Positions 9,756-22,552 of a stretch of DNA of 64,000 nt are shown here, piece by piece. Within the stretch, counting starts at the first letter, position 1, and the number at the start of each line of letters is the position of its first letter. The stretch spans positions 7,962,001-8,026,000 of the forward strand of contig JAPMAC010000231.1 in assembly GCA_028671895.1 (NCBI GenBank), in the 5' to 3' direction. This DNA is from Oenanthe sinensis. Taxonomy: Eukaryota; Streptophyta; Magnoliopsida; Apiales; Apiaceae. The position numbers and the translations under genes were made by a program. Under the pieces are notes generated by a model. That model searched no databases. It was given only the letters and a program-made list of their open reading frames with translations, and had not been told where the DNA came from.

Positions 9756-12700
9756 CTACATGACTTTCATGTTCTGGATATATCTGGAAAGTGACCCTTG
9801 TAAATATTCTTGGTAATCTTCATTACGAGGTAATTTAGATGTGTTTTTGTCCAATTTATTGGCAGTTCTAGCAATTATATTTTCATCAGAAACAGTCATT
9901 TGCTTGTATATGCTTCGCAATTGAGTGTCCTTCACATCCTGGTGCAACTGACTTCGTTCCTTGTCATGAATCCCTGCATACGTACGTCTATTCCTTTGAA
10001 GTTTTTTCTCTTCTGGTTCGTCATTTATGCAGTCTTTAAACAAGTTGTCTAGGGAAAGTAGAGGCTGGCTGCAAATAAGGACTAGGCACAACTCTGGGAA
10101 TATAACCTTCCAATATCTTCAACACCTGCAAGAGAAGCACAATAAATTACGGAATGAATCCGCTCTAAGGAAGTAGTTTAGCTTCCGCATTAACATTGCA
10201 CGAGTGTACAGATTAAGAAATAATGGAAAAAAAGTAAAGAAAAATAGAAGCCACGACTACATTTATATAAAGTTCCAGTTCTCTTCCCTTGATCGAAGTA
10301 TAAAATACTAATAAGTAAATAATAACCTCGGACATCCTTGGCCTTTGATCAGGATGAGGTGAGATGCACATGTTTGCAGCTTGGATCATGCAGTTTACTT
10401 CATTCTCTACAAAGTTGTGATCTAGTCTAGGGTCTAGTATTTCACTTGACACCTTGCTTTTAAGAAATTGACGGCTCTGTATAATGTTCATAAAGAATTT
10501 CAATGAGTTCTTTTCAGGGCACACTAATGGAAAATATTATTTTAATTAACTAGATGATGACACCATGAGGAAAGGAGAAGAAACCAACCCAGTCTGGAAT
10601 ATAGGGTTGTTTTGCATTTCGTGCAAATTCAGTTGCTTTAATCCCAGTTAAGAGCTCTAGCAAAATGACTCCAAATGCATATACGTCAGCCTTTTCGGTT
10701 ATTAGACCAGTTTTGAGTATATTCAGGAGACAAGTACCTATCACAAAAATTAAAATGAATCTGTCAAGAAATTACAAGTGTCAATATTCTAATATAAATT
10801 AAAAGCTTTGTGTTTGATACAGATACATACCCAAATGCACCAACAACTCGTGTCTCCTCTGCCGATTGACCATCAGCTTGCCACCTTGCTAATCCAAAAT
10901 CTCCCACCTACATTGAAACTAGATAGTGATACTGAATATGTAATATGTATGCCTGTCTGCAGTGGCAGGGCCAGAAGACATGTCAAGCTATGTGTGGTTA
11001 TCAATGGTGGAAGCTAGTCAATCCCACGTATCTGAATATGACATGTACGTACAAAAATACAGCACGATCTATTATAAAACCTTATAATTACAACATCTAA
11101 CCTATTTTTATCTTGTACATCATTATTTTGAAAAAGATCAGGTAAAGTCACATTTAGGAAATGTCACCAAAACTCACCATAGATTCAAAGTCATGTGTTA
11201 GAAGAATGTTAGTAGGCCTGAAGTCTCTGTGCACGATACAACCAACCCTGCAATCTTCATGAAGTTATCTCAAACCTCTTGCAGCACCAACTGCAACCTT
11301 CATCCTATTCTGCCATGCCATCGGCTCACCTCTTCCTGATAAGTTAGAACTAATATTTAAATGAAAAAATTTCATTCAAGGGGCATAAAAACTATGATCA
11401 AGTTTTCCTGATTCATTCTTCGGTCAGACTCACCATATAAATGCTTGTCCAAGGAGCCATGACAAACGAACTCGTAGACAAGTAGCCATTCCATCTCAAT
11501 GCAGTAGCCACTCTTATATCACTAAATTCTTGTGCTGTGCACAGCTCAAAACTTCAACCTCAGAGAAGAACTCCGAGGCTCCTTCTGCAATCAACACTTT
11601 GTGTTGCTTCACTGCAACAACCTGGCCATCATCCAATACTCCCTTGTACACATGGCCAAATCCACCTTTGGCAAAGAAGTTATCTTTGGAGAATCCATCA
11701 GTTGCTTTCTGAATCTCCATGTAAGTGAACTTTCTTGGCGCCCTCCCAAAAATTGGGGCATTGTGTTTGCAAACTGAACAAAGTGGTGTTGGAATTGGTG
11801 GCTGCTTGATTGAAACAGACATAGCCTGTCTAATGCTTGATAATCTGTCTATCTTTGCAACTTCATTAGTCTGATCGGATTCGCTTCTTTTGTTTTGTAG
11901 TCTTGACATTGTTGGTTGCGTTGAAAGCGTAGAATCGATAGATATCCTTGGCATTACATGAGTTGATTGCAATGATTTGATGTCATTATTCCAATTGATA
12001 TCTGCATAAAGTTCTGCAGTTAAAATAGGAGAAGGCCTTAATTTGATCATATTATATTCAGCCATTCAGGACTCCCCGTTACTCGAACAATAGGTGGACA
12101 AACAGATATCATCATACAATTTAAGTACCGAGGGTGGGGTGTTCGAACTTGATACTCTAATTAACTCTCCTTAAACCATAAATTGTTGGCAGGAGACCTT
12201 AATTGGATCAATTATATTCAACAATTTCTAATCATTGTTAGTTCCAGTAAACTCACCGTCCTCTAATGTTTCATTAATGGAATATTTAGACATTTTTCAG
12301 AAGTATATATATAAAGCGTCATACAAAGACAGATACATAAGGTGGAAATTCCTTACCGCTTCTACTTTTTGATAGGGATCCTTTTTCTTCAAGAATACCA
12401 GATCTCGACTTTTTAGGTGCTTCGAAGTCTCTTAGCACCGTATTACTCAATGGTTGTGACTTGCTATATCTATTGGAAGATCTATATGTTGATGCAAGGT
12501 GCACTCCATGGCCAACATATTGTTGGTCTATAGGGAAAAAGAGATCAGGCTTTCTGATTCCAGTCTGGTGGAATTCTTCGTCATATATTCTGGGGGATGA
12601 TGATGAAGAGGATGAAAAAGTATTAGTCTTTAAACTTGGACTGGTACTTTGACTTGTTGTGCTGCTCTCATTAAGAAACATGTCTAGCATATCAGCCACT

Positions 12701-13640
12701 GTTGGTTTGGGTAGGAATTAAGCTTCCTCTTTATGCTTGTCCTCTTTATACAAGTTAAGTGGTTTCAATGCTCTTTGAATTTCACGGTCAATGAGTATAA
12801 GATTACAATTAATCAGCTGTTTGAGGGAAGAATGGTCTTCCTTTTTCAGGCATCTGTAGTACAGTAAATGAATATTTAGACTGATAGAACTGCTAACTGT
12901 TATCCTTATTTTTACTCCAGAGAAAAGAGTATATTTAAGTGAACCTTGATCATCAAGAGGTTTTTCCAGTGTTCTGGTTATTTAGTATTATCAGTTTTCC
13001 TCATATCTTTCTACTATTATCTGTCAAAAACAATAACAATATGTATGCATAAAATTCTGATATACCGATCAAGAATCACCCATGTTGCTCCTAGTTCCGG
13101 TGCTACTTTTTTAATAGATCCCTCAGGTGTTTGATCTTCCACGACTTTTACATGGGTACGTACCTGACAGACACCACACAGTTCATTAAAGTAGATAAAT
13201 GTTTTGCTGTCTCAAGTATTTGTATACTAATGCAAATTTGTCAAGTTCCAAGACACTCAATTATATAGATTTGTTGTATATAGTCTTATAATTAGAGGGG
13301 AATTTCAGAACAGTACACTGTAGGTTGTAGTTTACACACCTTTACAATGCTATGCAGCTTTAAGAGTTGGCGAATCATCTGTGTACACGAATTGTATGTG
13401 TTCTGGACAAGTTGATCTCGACAATTATCCTCTGCAATCTTTTCCTTTAACTTCCTAACATTATCCCTGTCATTACTCTTGTTCTTCAACACACCTATAG
13501 TTTTGAAGAGTGCCAAATTATGCTTTGACAAGTTCATATTTGTGTATACGTGTACGTAGTGTGTGAGTGTGTAATGTATTGTTTTAACTTTTCTCCTGTT
13601 CTTAATAATGCTAAAGTAGTACGGAATCCTCTTACTACAA
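9756..13640 (-). pseudogene. Decayed receptor-like kinase gene with N-terminal USP-like domain
   Basis: Minus-strand fragments in order match plant kinases that have a universal-stress-protein-like N-terminus and a PERK-like kinase domain. USP-like pieces lie at about 13340-13480 (SCTQMIRQL), 13040-13155 (GATWVILDR) and 12700-12855. A Ser-rich linker lies at 12345-12699. Kinase pieces lie at 11435-12065 (CSVCKHNAPIFGRAPRKF, GGFGHVYKG, VAVKQ lysine), 11180-11345 (IVHRDFRPTNIL catalytic loop), 10830-10916 (VGDFGLARWQ), 10585-10745 (YLSPEY, DVYAFGVILLELLTG), 10330-10520 (RPRMSEV) and 9756-10125 (VLKILEG and tail). Introns separate most pieces. The gene is broken by a stop in the RGLR-LHED helix, frameshifts near 11510 and 10715, and a stop just before the linker. 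Key catalytic residues remain readable, so decay looks fairly recent. Its flanks hold the two Tat insertions. Confidence 0.8.
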
Positions 13641-14011
13641 AGATTAGCATAAGTGCTTTTAAGCAAGGTTGTTAGTTTGCAAAGATTGATCGATATATAT
13701 GTAGTTTTGCATTGATGCACACACGAGCAAATTACTATCTAGAGAAGAAACACGAACCAGTTATGAACTGGTACAGAGTCCGGGAAGAATTTTTTCCAGC
13801 TAGTACACGAGACGAGGATGAACTTGAAGGAAGAATGGCGAGGAAGATTACAGAATCCTTTGGTTTTATCACGTTCTGGACCGCCCAGTCGAGAGTATAA
13901 TCAGTTACCTCCTTGCATCAACGACTACTAATATTACTTCACTCAGCATGTTGATATTACAAGTTAAGGACTATGTATGACACTGATAGCACATTGTTGC
14001 CAATTGAATAT

Positions 14012-14290
14012 TGTTCCGGATTAAAAACGAGATGTATTTAATACGCAATTAACACTAGGGTTTGAGAGAGATTCTACGTATCTCAATGGGTGTGAGAATC
14101 AAGTCAATAAAACGTAGTTCTAATGTTGAGAGATTTATGCCCTTTATATAGGCGCACGAGAGCCTTGAAATTATATTAGAATTAGGAGACTTGGTGGCAA
14201 GTCTCCTATTGACAAGGTTGTCTAAACCTTTTAGGAATAAGGTAGGTCATGGGTTTCACAGGCCCAACTTCTAGATCCCTCTTCTGAGTT
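14012..14290 (-). repeat. E2 3' LTR (left copy), portion matching the 5' LTR
   Basis: The first roughly 280 bases match the right LTR (shared ATGTATTTAATAC, GTGTGAGAATCAAGTC, CTTTATATAGGCGCACGAG blocks). The left copy lacks about 59 bases present in the right copy at 22610-22670. Beyond about 14290 the two LTRs no longer resemble each other, so the inner edge of this LTR is unresolved. A TATA-like TATATAAAG (minus) sits at about 14142-14152. Confidence 0.7.
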
Positions 14291-14456
14291 CTAGAAAACT
14301 CTTTTTTTTTAAATAAAAATTTGGGCCTTCATTTATGGGCCTTGTCATATGAGCCCCTTCACCGGTTATACCGGTTGATTTACCCTTCAACGGTCATGTG
14401 ACCTAGAAACACCCGTAAAAAGGGGAATTTGAACGGTTGAATGACCAGCTAGAGGG

Positions 14457-14464
14457 TTATATAT
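14457..14464 (+). promoter_or_regulatory. Candidate TATA box for the E2 antisense ORF
   Basis: TTATATAT lies about 115 bases before the ATG at 14579, in the region where the left LTR no longer matches the right LTR. It could start a plus-strand transcript of the antisense gene, divergent from the LTR promoter. Position and sequence are the only evidence. Confidence 0.4.
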
Positions 14465-14578
14465 GAGTGGTGTGAGGGGCTTCACTTCCCACACTTCTCA
14501 CAAACATTTGAGCTCTCAAGCTTTCAAGCAAATACAGCTTCCAATTCTCTCAAGGGTATTCACAAAGTCGAAGTTTCA

Positions 14579-16578
14579 ATGTCCGACAAGAAGATTTCTC
14601 GATTGGCAGCTATGAATGCGGAGTCTGCAAAAAGAGGTAAACCCCTCCGTTGAATCCCAATTTTTTCCACTTATATGTCTTTGATAGATATGATAAACCA
14701 AAGGGGGGACGAATACCCCAGTCAGTCCCACTTAGATTCGTATAGTCATAACAACAAAATTTTCGATTCTGACCTAGTAAAGGAATACAATCATTTATTC
14801 AACTTTCCCCCTCGTTTTACTATTTCCTTGGTGAAGCCTGACGACTGGACCTGCCATTGAAAACCTAGTAGTTTATTCGTTTACGTAGATGCCCTGTTAG
14901 CGGGGCCTAGGTTTCCTTTGCATGAATTCATTCCAACTCTTTTAGCTGATGTTCAGATACACCCCAGCCAAATTGTCCCCAATGGATGGAGACTCATCCT
15001 TTGCTTTATGGTTTTGTGTTTAGAGAAAAAGATCAAAATGATTGTCCCCCTTTTCCGTAAAATCTTTCAATTTAAAAATTCTTCCAGCCTTTCATTGAGT
15101 TGGGTTCACATAGCCTACAGATCAAACAAACCACATATTTTTGATAATTCCTCCATTCTCGACAATAACCTTCAATGGAAGGACAACTTCATCCAAATCA
15201 AATGGGAAGGGGGAGACTAGGGGACTCTCTTTAGGCCCACTTTTGGTAAAGTAACGGACGGGAGCGCCGACTCCATTATGCTCTCAGAGGAGGAGCATGA
15301 GGCTTGCATTGCGCTTACTCAGGTGGAGGCCAATGAAGTTTCTTGGGATCTCCTTGATGAGCGTAGGTTGAAAGTTGTGGGCCTATCGAGGGCCTCGAGT
15401 AAAGGTATATTGCTTTACTTAGGTTTGTCTTTTTACTTTGATCGTTCTGTTGCTTTTCTAACGTTTTTCATTCCTTTTTTCAGCTGCTGCGCAAACTAAC
15501 GAGTGGACCATTCCACCCTTTGAAGAAATAGGCTGTATGAAGCAGTTAAGGTTGATGAATGACCCCAGGCAGAGGAAAGAACCTCCGGCTTTCTTACAGC
15601 CTCATATCGGACCAATCGAAGCTGAAGGAAGAGGCTCCGCCAAAGCGCCAAAATCCCTGGCGTACAAACCAGGCTGGGGATTTAAGAAATCTGATATTGT
15701 GGTTGGTTGTACAGACCACGCTAGGGATTGGTCCCTTCATTCCCTCACTCCTTGTGATTACAAGGACATTGTGTTGGGACATGACGACGAGAGCACCAAG
15801 GCTTTAAGTGCACAGGCACTGACATCGGTAAGTTTCCTTAGCCGACTAATTCGCATTTTACGTCGCTAGCTCACACTCTTATCTTTTGGCTTTAACATCT
15901 TTCTATTTAGCCATTTTTACGATTTAACTTTCTATCATGACTCACCTTGATTTGTTAGCTTTTCAGGCCAGTGCCTATTTTCAGGCTTCCTTGCATCAAC
16001 CAGAGTCGTGGAAGGCTCGAGCAGGGAAGCATAAGAAGGAACTTACTGTGGTTAACACCAAAATTAAGCATTTGGAGAAGAAGCTGGCCGAGAAGAAGGA
16101 AATCCTGAAGCATGCCCAGGCTGAGATAGTTGAACTCCGGGCCGATAAAAATGCTATCATTGACAAATATTTGTCCTCGGAGGAATACCAAGACTTGATC
16201 TTACAGCATGACGACCTCATCTTTCTTGCCAATTACACAATCAGGTGGAACGAGGCGCTGAAGGTGGTGCTGGAGAAACATCCGGATCTGTTTGACCCTA
16301 TGGTAGACTTCAAAAGTCCTCAGTCAGTCGAAGCTTTAAAGCAGTTGATCGAGACCCAAGAAGAAGAAACTGAGGGGGAGAGCAGTCCTAATGTTAGGCA
16401 GAAGAGGGCTCGCGAGCCTATCGTTACCCCTTCCCCTCGTCAAGCCATTCCTGAGGCAACTCCCCAGAAACAAATGGAGGAAAGCTCCTCTGAAGAAGAA
16501 GAATCAAGTGAAGACGGAGAATGTTCGTCTTCTTCTAGCGGGGATGAGTCTTCAGAAGAGGAGGAATCGCCTAAATAA
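14579..16578 (+). pseudogene. Antisense extra ORF of E2 (Transposase_28-like), four exons, two stops
   Basis: Inferred exons are 14579-14636, 14688-15404, 15484-15827 and 15967-16578, all with GT...AG introns and matching phases. Exon 2 carries the Transposase_28-like core (FPLHEFIPTLLADVQ, SQIVPNGWRLI), aligning with exon 1 of the E1 homologue. Exon 4 is a coiled coil (KHLEKKLAEKKEILKHAQ) with a long acidic Ser/Glu tail, again like E1. In-frame stops at 14858-14860 and 15218-15220 break exon 2. A TATA-like box lies upstream. The protein family is known only as an accessory ORF of Tat elements, and its role is not established. Confidence 0.75.
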
Positions 16579-16942
16579 TTAGGTTTTCCAGTCTTGTATT
16601 TATGTTGACCCTTAGTGGCTTTGTAAAAACATTTGGCCCTCGGACTTTTATTTATGTAATAGTGTTTTTTCAAATTTCTGTCTTTTTACTTTATGCCTTT
16701 GTTTTGCTTGTTTTTCGTGTTTAACTTGAACATAAACAACAAATACTTGCGAGGCTTGTGAAAGACTTAGTGAAAATGACCAATGTTATATAAGGATAAC
16801 AGAAAACATTCTTTAGAAACTCATCAAGTTTTTAAACATAACTTAGTATTAACAACATGTCATGCCTTCGAGGCTAATAAACCGATACTTAAGAGTTTTT
16901 GAAAATCAAAGTCGGAAACTTAAACATAATAAATTCTCAAGT

Positions 16943-19900
16943 TGGCTGCATTTCAGCTTCTTGGGATTTCAATCCCTTCAAGGGTTTGGAGCTTGTACGC
17001 GCCCTGCCCTCTGACTTCTTTCACTCGGTATGGTCCTTCCCATTTTGGAGCTAACTTGCCCTTTGGACCAGTTCCAGATGCCTCGATCTTTAGTAGGACT
17101 AAGTCTCCTTTGCGGAAGAACCTTTCCTTCACCCTAAGGTTGTAGTAGAATGAAGTTTTCTTCTAGTTTTCCACAATTCTAGCATTGGCTTCGTCTCGCA
17201 ACTCATCTATCAAGTCTAGAGCCAACTTCATGCCTTCCCCATTGGTGTCAATTTGAAACTCCTGCACTCTTGGTGACGTCTGAGTAATTTTGACGGGCAC
17301 TACTGCGTTAGCCCTGTAGGCTAGTTGAAAATGTGTAGCCCATGTTGAAGCTCTATAAGTAGTTCTGTATTCCTATAAGATTGGAAGCAATTCGTCAATC
17401 CAAGTCCCTTGGGAGCGTTCAATCCTCTTCTTAAGTCCATCCAGGATAATTCAGCTTGTCCATTTGATTGTGGATTAGCTACCTCAAGCATAGTTCAATG
17501 TTGTAGTTTTTACAATACTCTATAAAGTCCTTGTTGTTAAACTGAGTTCCATTATCCGTCACCAGGATTCGGGATAACCCATACCTGCATATAACATTCT
17601 CCCAGAAAAATTGAGTCACATTCTTAGTATCACTCTTAACCAGGGGTTTCGATCCACTTAGTGAAGTAGTCGATGGAGATAATGAGAAACTTCCTCTGTG
17701 CGCTGGCCATAGGAAATGGGCCTAAGATATCCATTCCCCACATGGAAAAGGGAAGTGGAGAGTTGATGGATGTCAGCATCTCAGGGGACTGCCTAACTAT
17801 GGGTGCAAACCTTTGGCAGTGTTTACATTTCTTAACATAAGCATTAGCATCTCTAAGCATCTCAGGCCAATAGAATCCCAACCTTATGACTTTATGAGCA
17901 AGAGCCATGCTTCCAAGTTGTTGGCCATATATACCTTCATGAACTTCCTTTAGGGCAGCTTCAGCCTCATGGGGTCTCAGACACTTCAAGTAGGGTATTG
18001 CATACGATTTCTTATAAAGTATTCCCTCTATGAGGGCATACTTCAAGGCTCTCACTGATAGCTTGCGTGCTTCTATGGGGTCGGTTGCTGTATTTCCCAT
18101 TTCTAAGTAGAGCTTGATGGTATCCATCCAACATGCTCCTAGCCCAATCGGGGCTACTAGTTTAGCATTAATGCTTGGGATCTTCAAGACTTAGAAATAA
18201 ACACTGTCAGAACAACTCTCACTCTCTGGTGATGCAAACTTAGATAAGCCATCGGCCTTCACATTCTCCTCTCTCGGAATATATTCAAAGTAACATTCTT
18301 CAAATTGCGTAGCTTGAGCTTTAAAAATTCTCAAATATTTTGCCATAGTCTCTTCTCGGGCCTCAAATTTCCCATAATTTATGTTAAGTCTGGTCGCTCG
18401 GGCTGTTTACTTGAGAGATTACTAGCCTTGAATCGCCACATATTTTCAACTTGTTCACCCTCAGGGTTCTGGCCAGGCCAAGTCCAGCTATCAAAGCTTC
18501 ATATTCTGCTTCGTTGTTTGTAGTTGGGAAATCTAACTTGATTGCATACTCGACAACAAACCCATCAGGGCTTTGCAAAACCAAGTCAGCTCCGCTAGTG
18601 CTCGTTTTTGAAGCTCCATCAAAAAAGAGTAACCAGTATTCTTTGAGTTCCTCCTCTTTTTCCTTCTTCTTTCCAATTTCTTTATCCTATTCCTGCCCCC
18701 GACTTCTTTGTTGGAAATGGTACATTCAACCACGAAGTCAGCTATAGCTTGAGCCTTGATGGCCGTTCTTGGCTTGTATTTGATTTCAAACTCTCCAAGC
18801 TCAATAGTCCATTTGATTAGCCTCCCACTGGCCTTGGGGCTGTGCAATATGTTTCTCAGGGGCTGGTCTGTCAAGACTTCAATAACATGCACCTAGAAGT
18901 ACGGGCATAGATTTCTTGAAGCCATTATCAACGCTAAGGCAAACTTCTCAATCTTTGAGTAGTTCAGCTATGCTCCATGCAGAATCTTGCTAACATAATA
19001 AATGGGTTTCTGAACCTTTGTTTCCTCTTTCACAAGAACGGCGCTCAAGGCTAAACTAGAGACAGCAAGGTACAGGTATATCACTTTTTCAAGTTTTGGT
19101 TTGGCAAGCAAGGGTGGCTCAGCCATATATTTCTTCAGCTCTTCAAAAGATGCTTGACTCTCGTCATTCCATTCAAAGTTTTTGACTTTCTTGAGGGCCT
19201 TAAAGAATGGTAGGCATTTTTCTCCTGACTTGGATATGAAGCATCCTAGGACTGATATCCTTCTTGTGAGCTTTTGCACATCCTTTACTGTCTTGGGGGG
19301 TTCCATGTCTAAGATTGCTTGAATCTTATCGGGATTGGCCTCAATGCCTCTTTTAGAAACCGTCAGGCCTAGAAATTTCCCAGAACCTACACCAAAGGCA
19401 CACTTGGTCGGGTTCAACATCATCTTGTGGGCTCTCATAACTTCAAATGCCTCCTTCAGGTGCTCAAGATGATCGTCCTTGTCCAGGCTTTTGACTAACA
19501 TGTCGTCAACGTAGACTTCCACGGTCTTACCGATGAGGTGCTTGAAAATTTTATTCACAAGCCTTTGATATGTGGCTCCTGCATTCTTCAGCCCAAAATC
19601 CATAACCAAATAGCAAAAAACACTATAGTCAATGATAAATGATACCTTAGGGATGCCATCGGGGTGCATTTTTAATCTGATTGTAGCCACTAAATCCATC
19701 CATGAAGCTAAGCATCTCGTGCCCAGATGTGGCATCTATCAACGTGTTTATCCTTGACAATGGGAAACAGTCATTAGGACAGGCATCATTTAAATCTGTG
19801 AAGTCCACACACATTTTCCATTTTCCATTGCTCTTCCTAACCATCACAGGGTTAGCTAGCCCCTCAGGAAATTGAATTTCTTCAATAAATCCGGCTTCCA

Positions 19901-22519
19901 ACAACTTCTCTACTTTCTGCTTAATGGTCTCTTTTCTTTCAGGAGCAAAACTTCTTTTCTTTTACTTCACTGCTGTCTTTCCAGGATTCACATTGAATTG
20001 ATGCGTTATAAGCTCGGGGTCTATCCCTGGCAAGTCGGCTGCTGTCCAAGCAAAAACATCTATGTTATCTTGCAAGAATTGAATCAGTTGTTCTAGAGGA
20101 TCCAAAAGAGCAGGATCCAAGTCCTCTGCGGGGTTACCCCTCCTTTCTTCTCGATCCCTAACATCCATGTCTTCGATAGGGAGAACCTACCCCTAGTGCC
20201 ACTAGGCTTTAAGGCGGCCACATAACAACTCCTGGCCATTTTTTGATCTCCTTTCTCTTCCCCCACTCCATTCCTAGTTAGGAATTTGAGCTTCAAATGG
20301 TACGTAGAGGCTATCGCCTTGAAGGCATGCAGCCCAGTCCTACCAAGTATCGCATTGCAGGTGATGCTTGCCTTGATAACTAGGAAATTCAGCATTTGAG
20401 TAGACTGTCGAGGTTCTTCGCCCATAGTCATGGGTAATTGTAAAATTCCCTCTATCCGAGATTTCACTCCATTGAAACCATAGATAGGCATGTTGGAGGG
20501 GGGTAAGTTGCGAATCGTTATATCCCATTTTCACAAAGGCATCATAAAATAGGATGTCTACGGATGATCCACCGTCTACCAAGACTCTTTTCACCGGAGA
20601 GTTTCCAATGACATGGGTGATTACTAAGGGATTATCGTGGGGGAATCTTATCCTTTCTAAGTCAGAATAATCAAACGACAAAGAGACCTCAGTCTTTGCT
20701 CTCTTAGGAGGTTCTCCTACGATGCTCATTATCTCTCGAGCATATGCCTTCCTGGAGTTTCGGGAGTTACCTGTTGCGATTAGTCCTCCTGAAATTACAT
20801 TGATCACAGGCCCTCGGGGCTGACTGTTTCTGTCTTTGGGGTCGGAGTCCCTTCATTTATCATTGTGATTCATGTCATGTCTAGCACCCTCCTTAGTGTA
20901 CTTTTCCATCTTTCTTCTTCTAATCAAAAACTCTATCTCATCTTTTAACTGACGGCAGTCATCAGTGTCGTGCCCCACATCTCTATGTAACCGGCAGCAC
21001 GCGTTCTTATTTCTCTTTTCAGGATCAGTCCTTAGTGGCTTCGGTCATCGGTGGTCTTTACCCTTCTCAATGTCCATCAATATTTAGTTACGGGCAGTAT
21101 TTAGCCTTGCATACTCGGTGAACCTGGTTCCTCCTTTCTTCTTGAAGTCATTAACACCATCATTCTTTGCATACTTGGGTATCGATAGTATATTCAGTAT
21201 CGCTGGGTCACTTCTTAGATTAGGTGCTCGAGGCTTGAAACCCTTGGGCTTTCTTCATACTTTTCTCGGCCTTGATATACTTTCCAGCTCTCTCTTGGAG
21301 CTTATTCATACTCTCAAGGGCACTCTTGGCCAATGATTTCCCGAAATTTTCATCTGAAGTTCCTTGCTGCAAGGCTATCATCGCAACCTCCTGCTCTAAA
21401 TCAGGGACCTTCAAGGCTTCCTTTGTGTATAATCCCTCAAGTACTCATTTTTCCCCTGATGTATGTTCATTAGTGAAGCTGGGCTCTTCTCATGAGTCTT
21501 GCTGCTGATGAATTGACCAATGAAGGCCCTGCTCGGATCCTTGAATGACCCAACAGAGTTAGGTGGTAAACGACTGAACCACCACTGAACCATACCACTC
21601 AGGATTTGGGGGAACTCCCTACACTTGACGGCGTCGTTGACGGGCGGCAATAACAGTGCATTAGAGAACGTGAGAACATGATTAGAGGGATCTCCCGTTC
21701 CATCATAGGCCCTAATTGTAGGCATCCTAAACTTCATTGATATCTTCTCATTCATAATATTCTCAGTAAAAGGGGGAGTAGGATCATCAGGATCTCCAAG
21801 TGGTAATAAGTCTTGGGGGTCAGCCCTAACATGACTTGTCCTTGTCTGCCTCCTAGTTCGGGGATCATCCAAATCTATCACATGTGCATTTCTTATCGAC
21901 CCCCCAGCACCTTCAACTCTAGGGCACTGTCGCCTTGCTAGCGCCCTCTCCAGGTCCTTTCTTAATCACTGGACTTCGGCTTCATGAGCGCGTATTCTAT
22001 CCTGAAGGCTCAGGGAGTCATTATCTTGAGGCCCTCGGGGCTGGGTACTCCACCCTCCAAGGGGCTCCATACTGGGTCGCCTCCTTCGTGGGTTTATATC
22101 CTCGTCAGACGACTCCTCGTCGTCAGTGGAGTAAGGTCCAGAGAAGTCTTGACTCCTTCGTTGTGAGGTAATATCCCTTGCTCATAAGAGGGCTCGTAGT
22201 TTCTTGGGAGCCCATAACGAGGGTCAAGTTTTATAGCAGACGAGATCTGCAAAGTAAGAGGAGCAATAAAAGTTGTACGAAGGGGTGAAATTGCCTGGAG
22301 TGGAGGAACTGAAGCATGGATGGATACATCTGGGTTGGAAGGATGAACAACGATGCTTAGGTGTCCGGTACGCCGGATACTTGCTTCAGGGTCCTCAACG
22401 GAGGTGGTGGGAACAATAGCTCCTTGTTCCTGCGCTGTGGCAGTAGGAACGTTGGTGTCAACAATGGTGTCAGGGACCTCTTTCTCGAGGGTGCTCGCGG
22501 TACTTCGTGTTCTTGCCAT
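16943..22519 (-). pseudogene. E2 gag-pol, multiply broken
   Basis: Fragments in several minus frames line up in Ty3/gypsy order. The Gag N-terminus starts with ATG at 22519 (34 bases inside the LTR). The Gag core is at 21411-21881 (KFRMPTIRAYDGTGDPSNH). A zinc knuckle (CRLHRDVGHDTDDC) is near 20970. Protease VLVDGGSSVDILF is near 20575. RT lies at 18968-19904 with NGKWKMCVDFTDLNDACPND and an intact VEVYVDDMLVKS motif near 19510. RNase H is at 18384-18892 (NNEAEYEALIAGL). The integrase zinc finger (CKHCQRF) is near 17825, and the integrase end (EGPYRVKEVRGQGAY) is near 17010. Frameshifts and stops separate almost every domain. The RT catalytic motif kept here is the part that E1 has lost. Confidence 0.88.
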
Positions 22520-22532
22520 GGTTGTTATCCTC

Positions 22533-22550
22533 TTCCCACAGATGGCGCCA
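22533..22550 (-). other. E2 primer binding site
   Basis: The minus strand reads TGGCGCCATCTGTGGGAA two bases inside the LTR. It differs from the E1 site at one position, which supports a shared primer tRNA. Confidence 0.75.
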
Positions 22551-22552
22551 AA

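Noticed and set aside
9756..10091. A separate 111-residue minus-strand gene
   Set aside because: It continues the kinase pseudogene after VLKILEG in a shifted frame and has no start context of its own.
13712..13900. A 62-residue plus-strand frame beside the kinase pseudogene
   Set aside because: Short, with no domain and no splice or promoter context.
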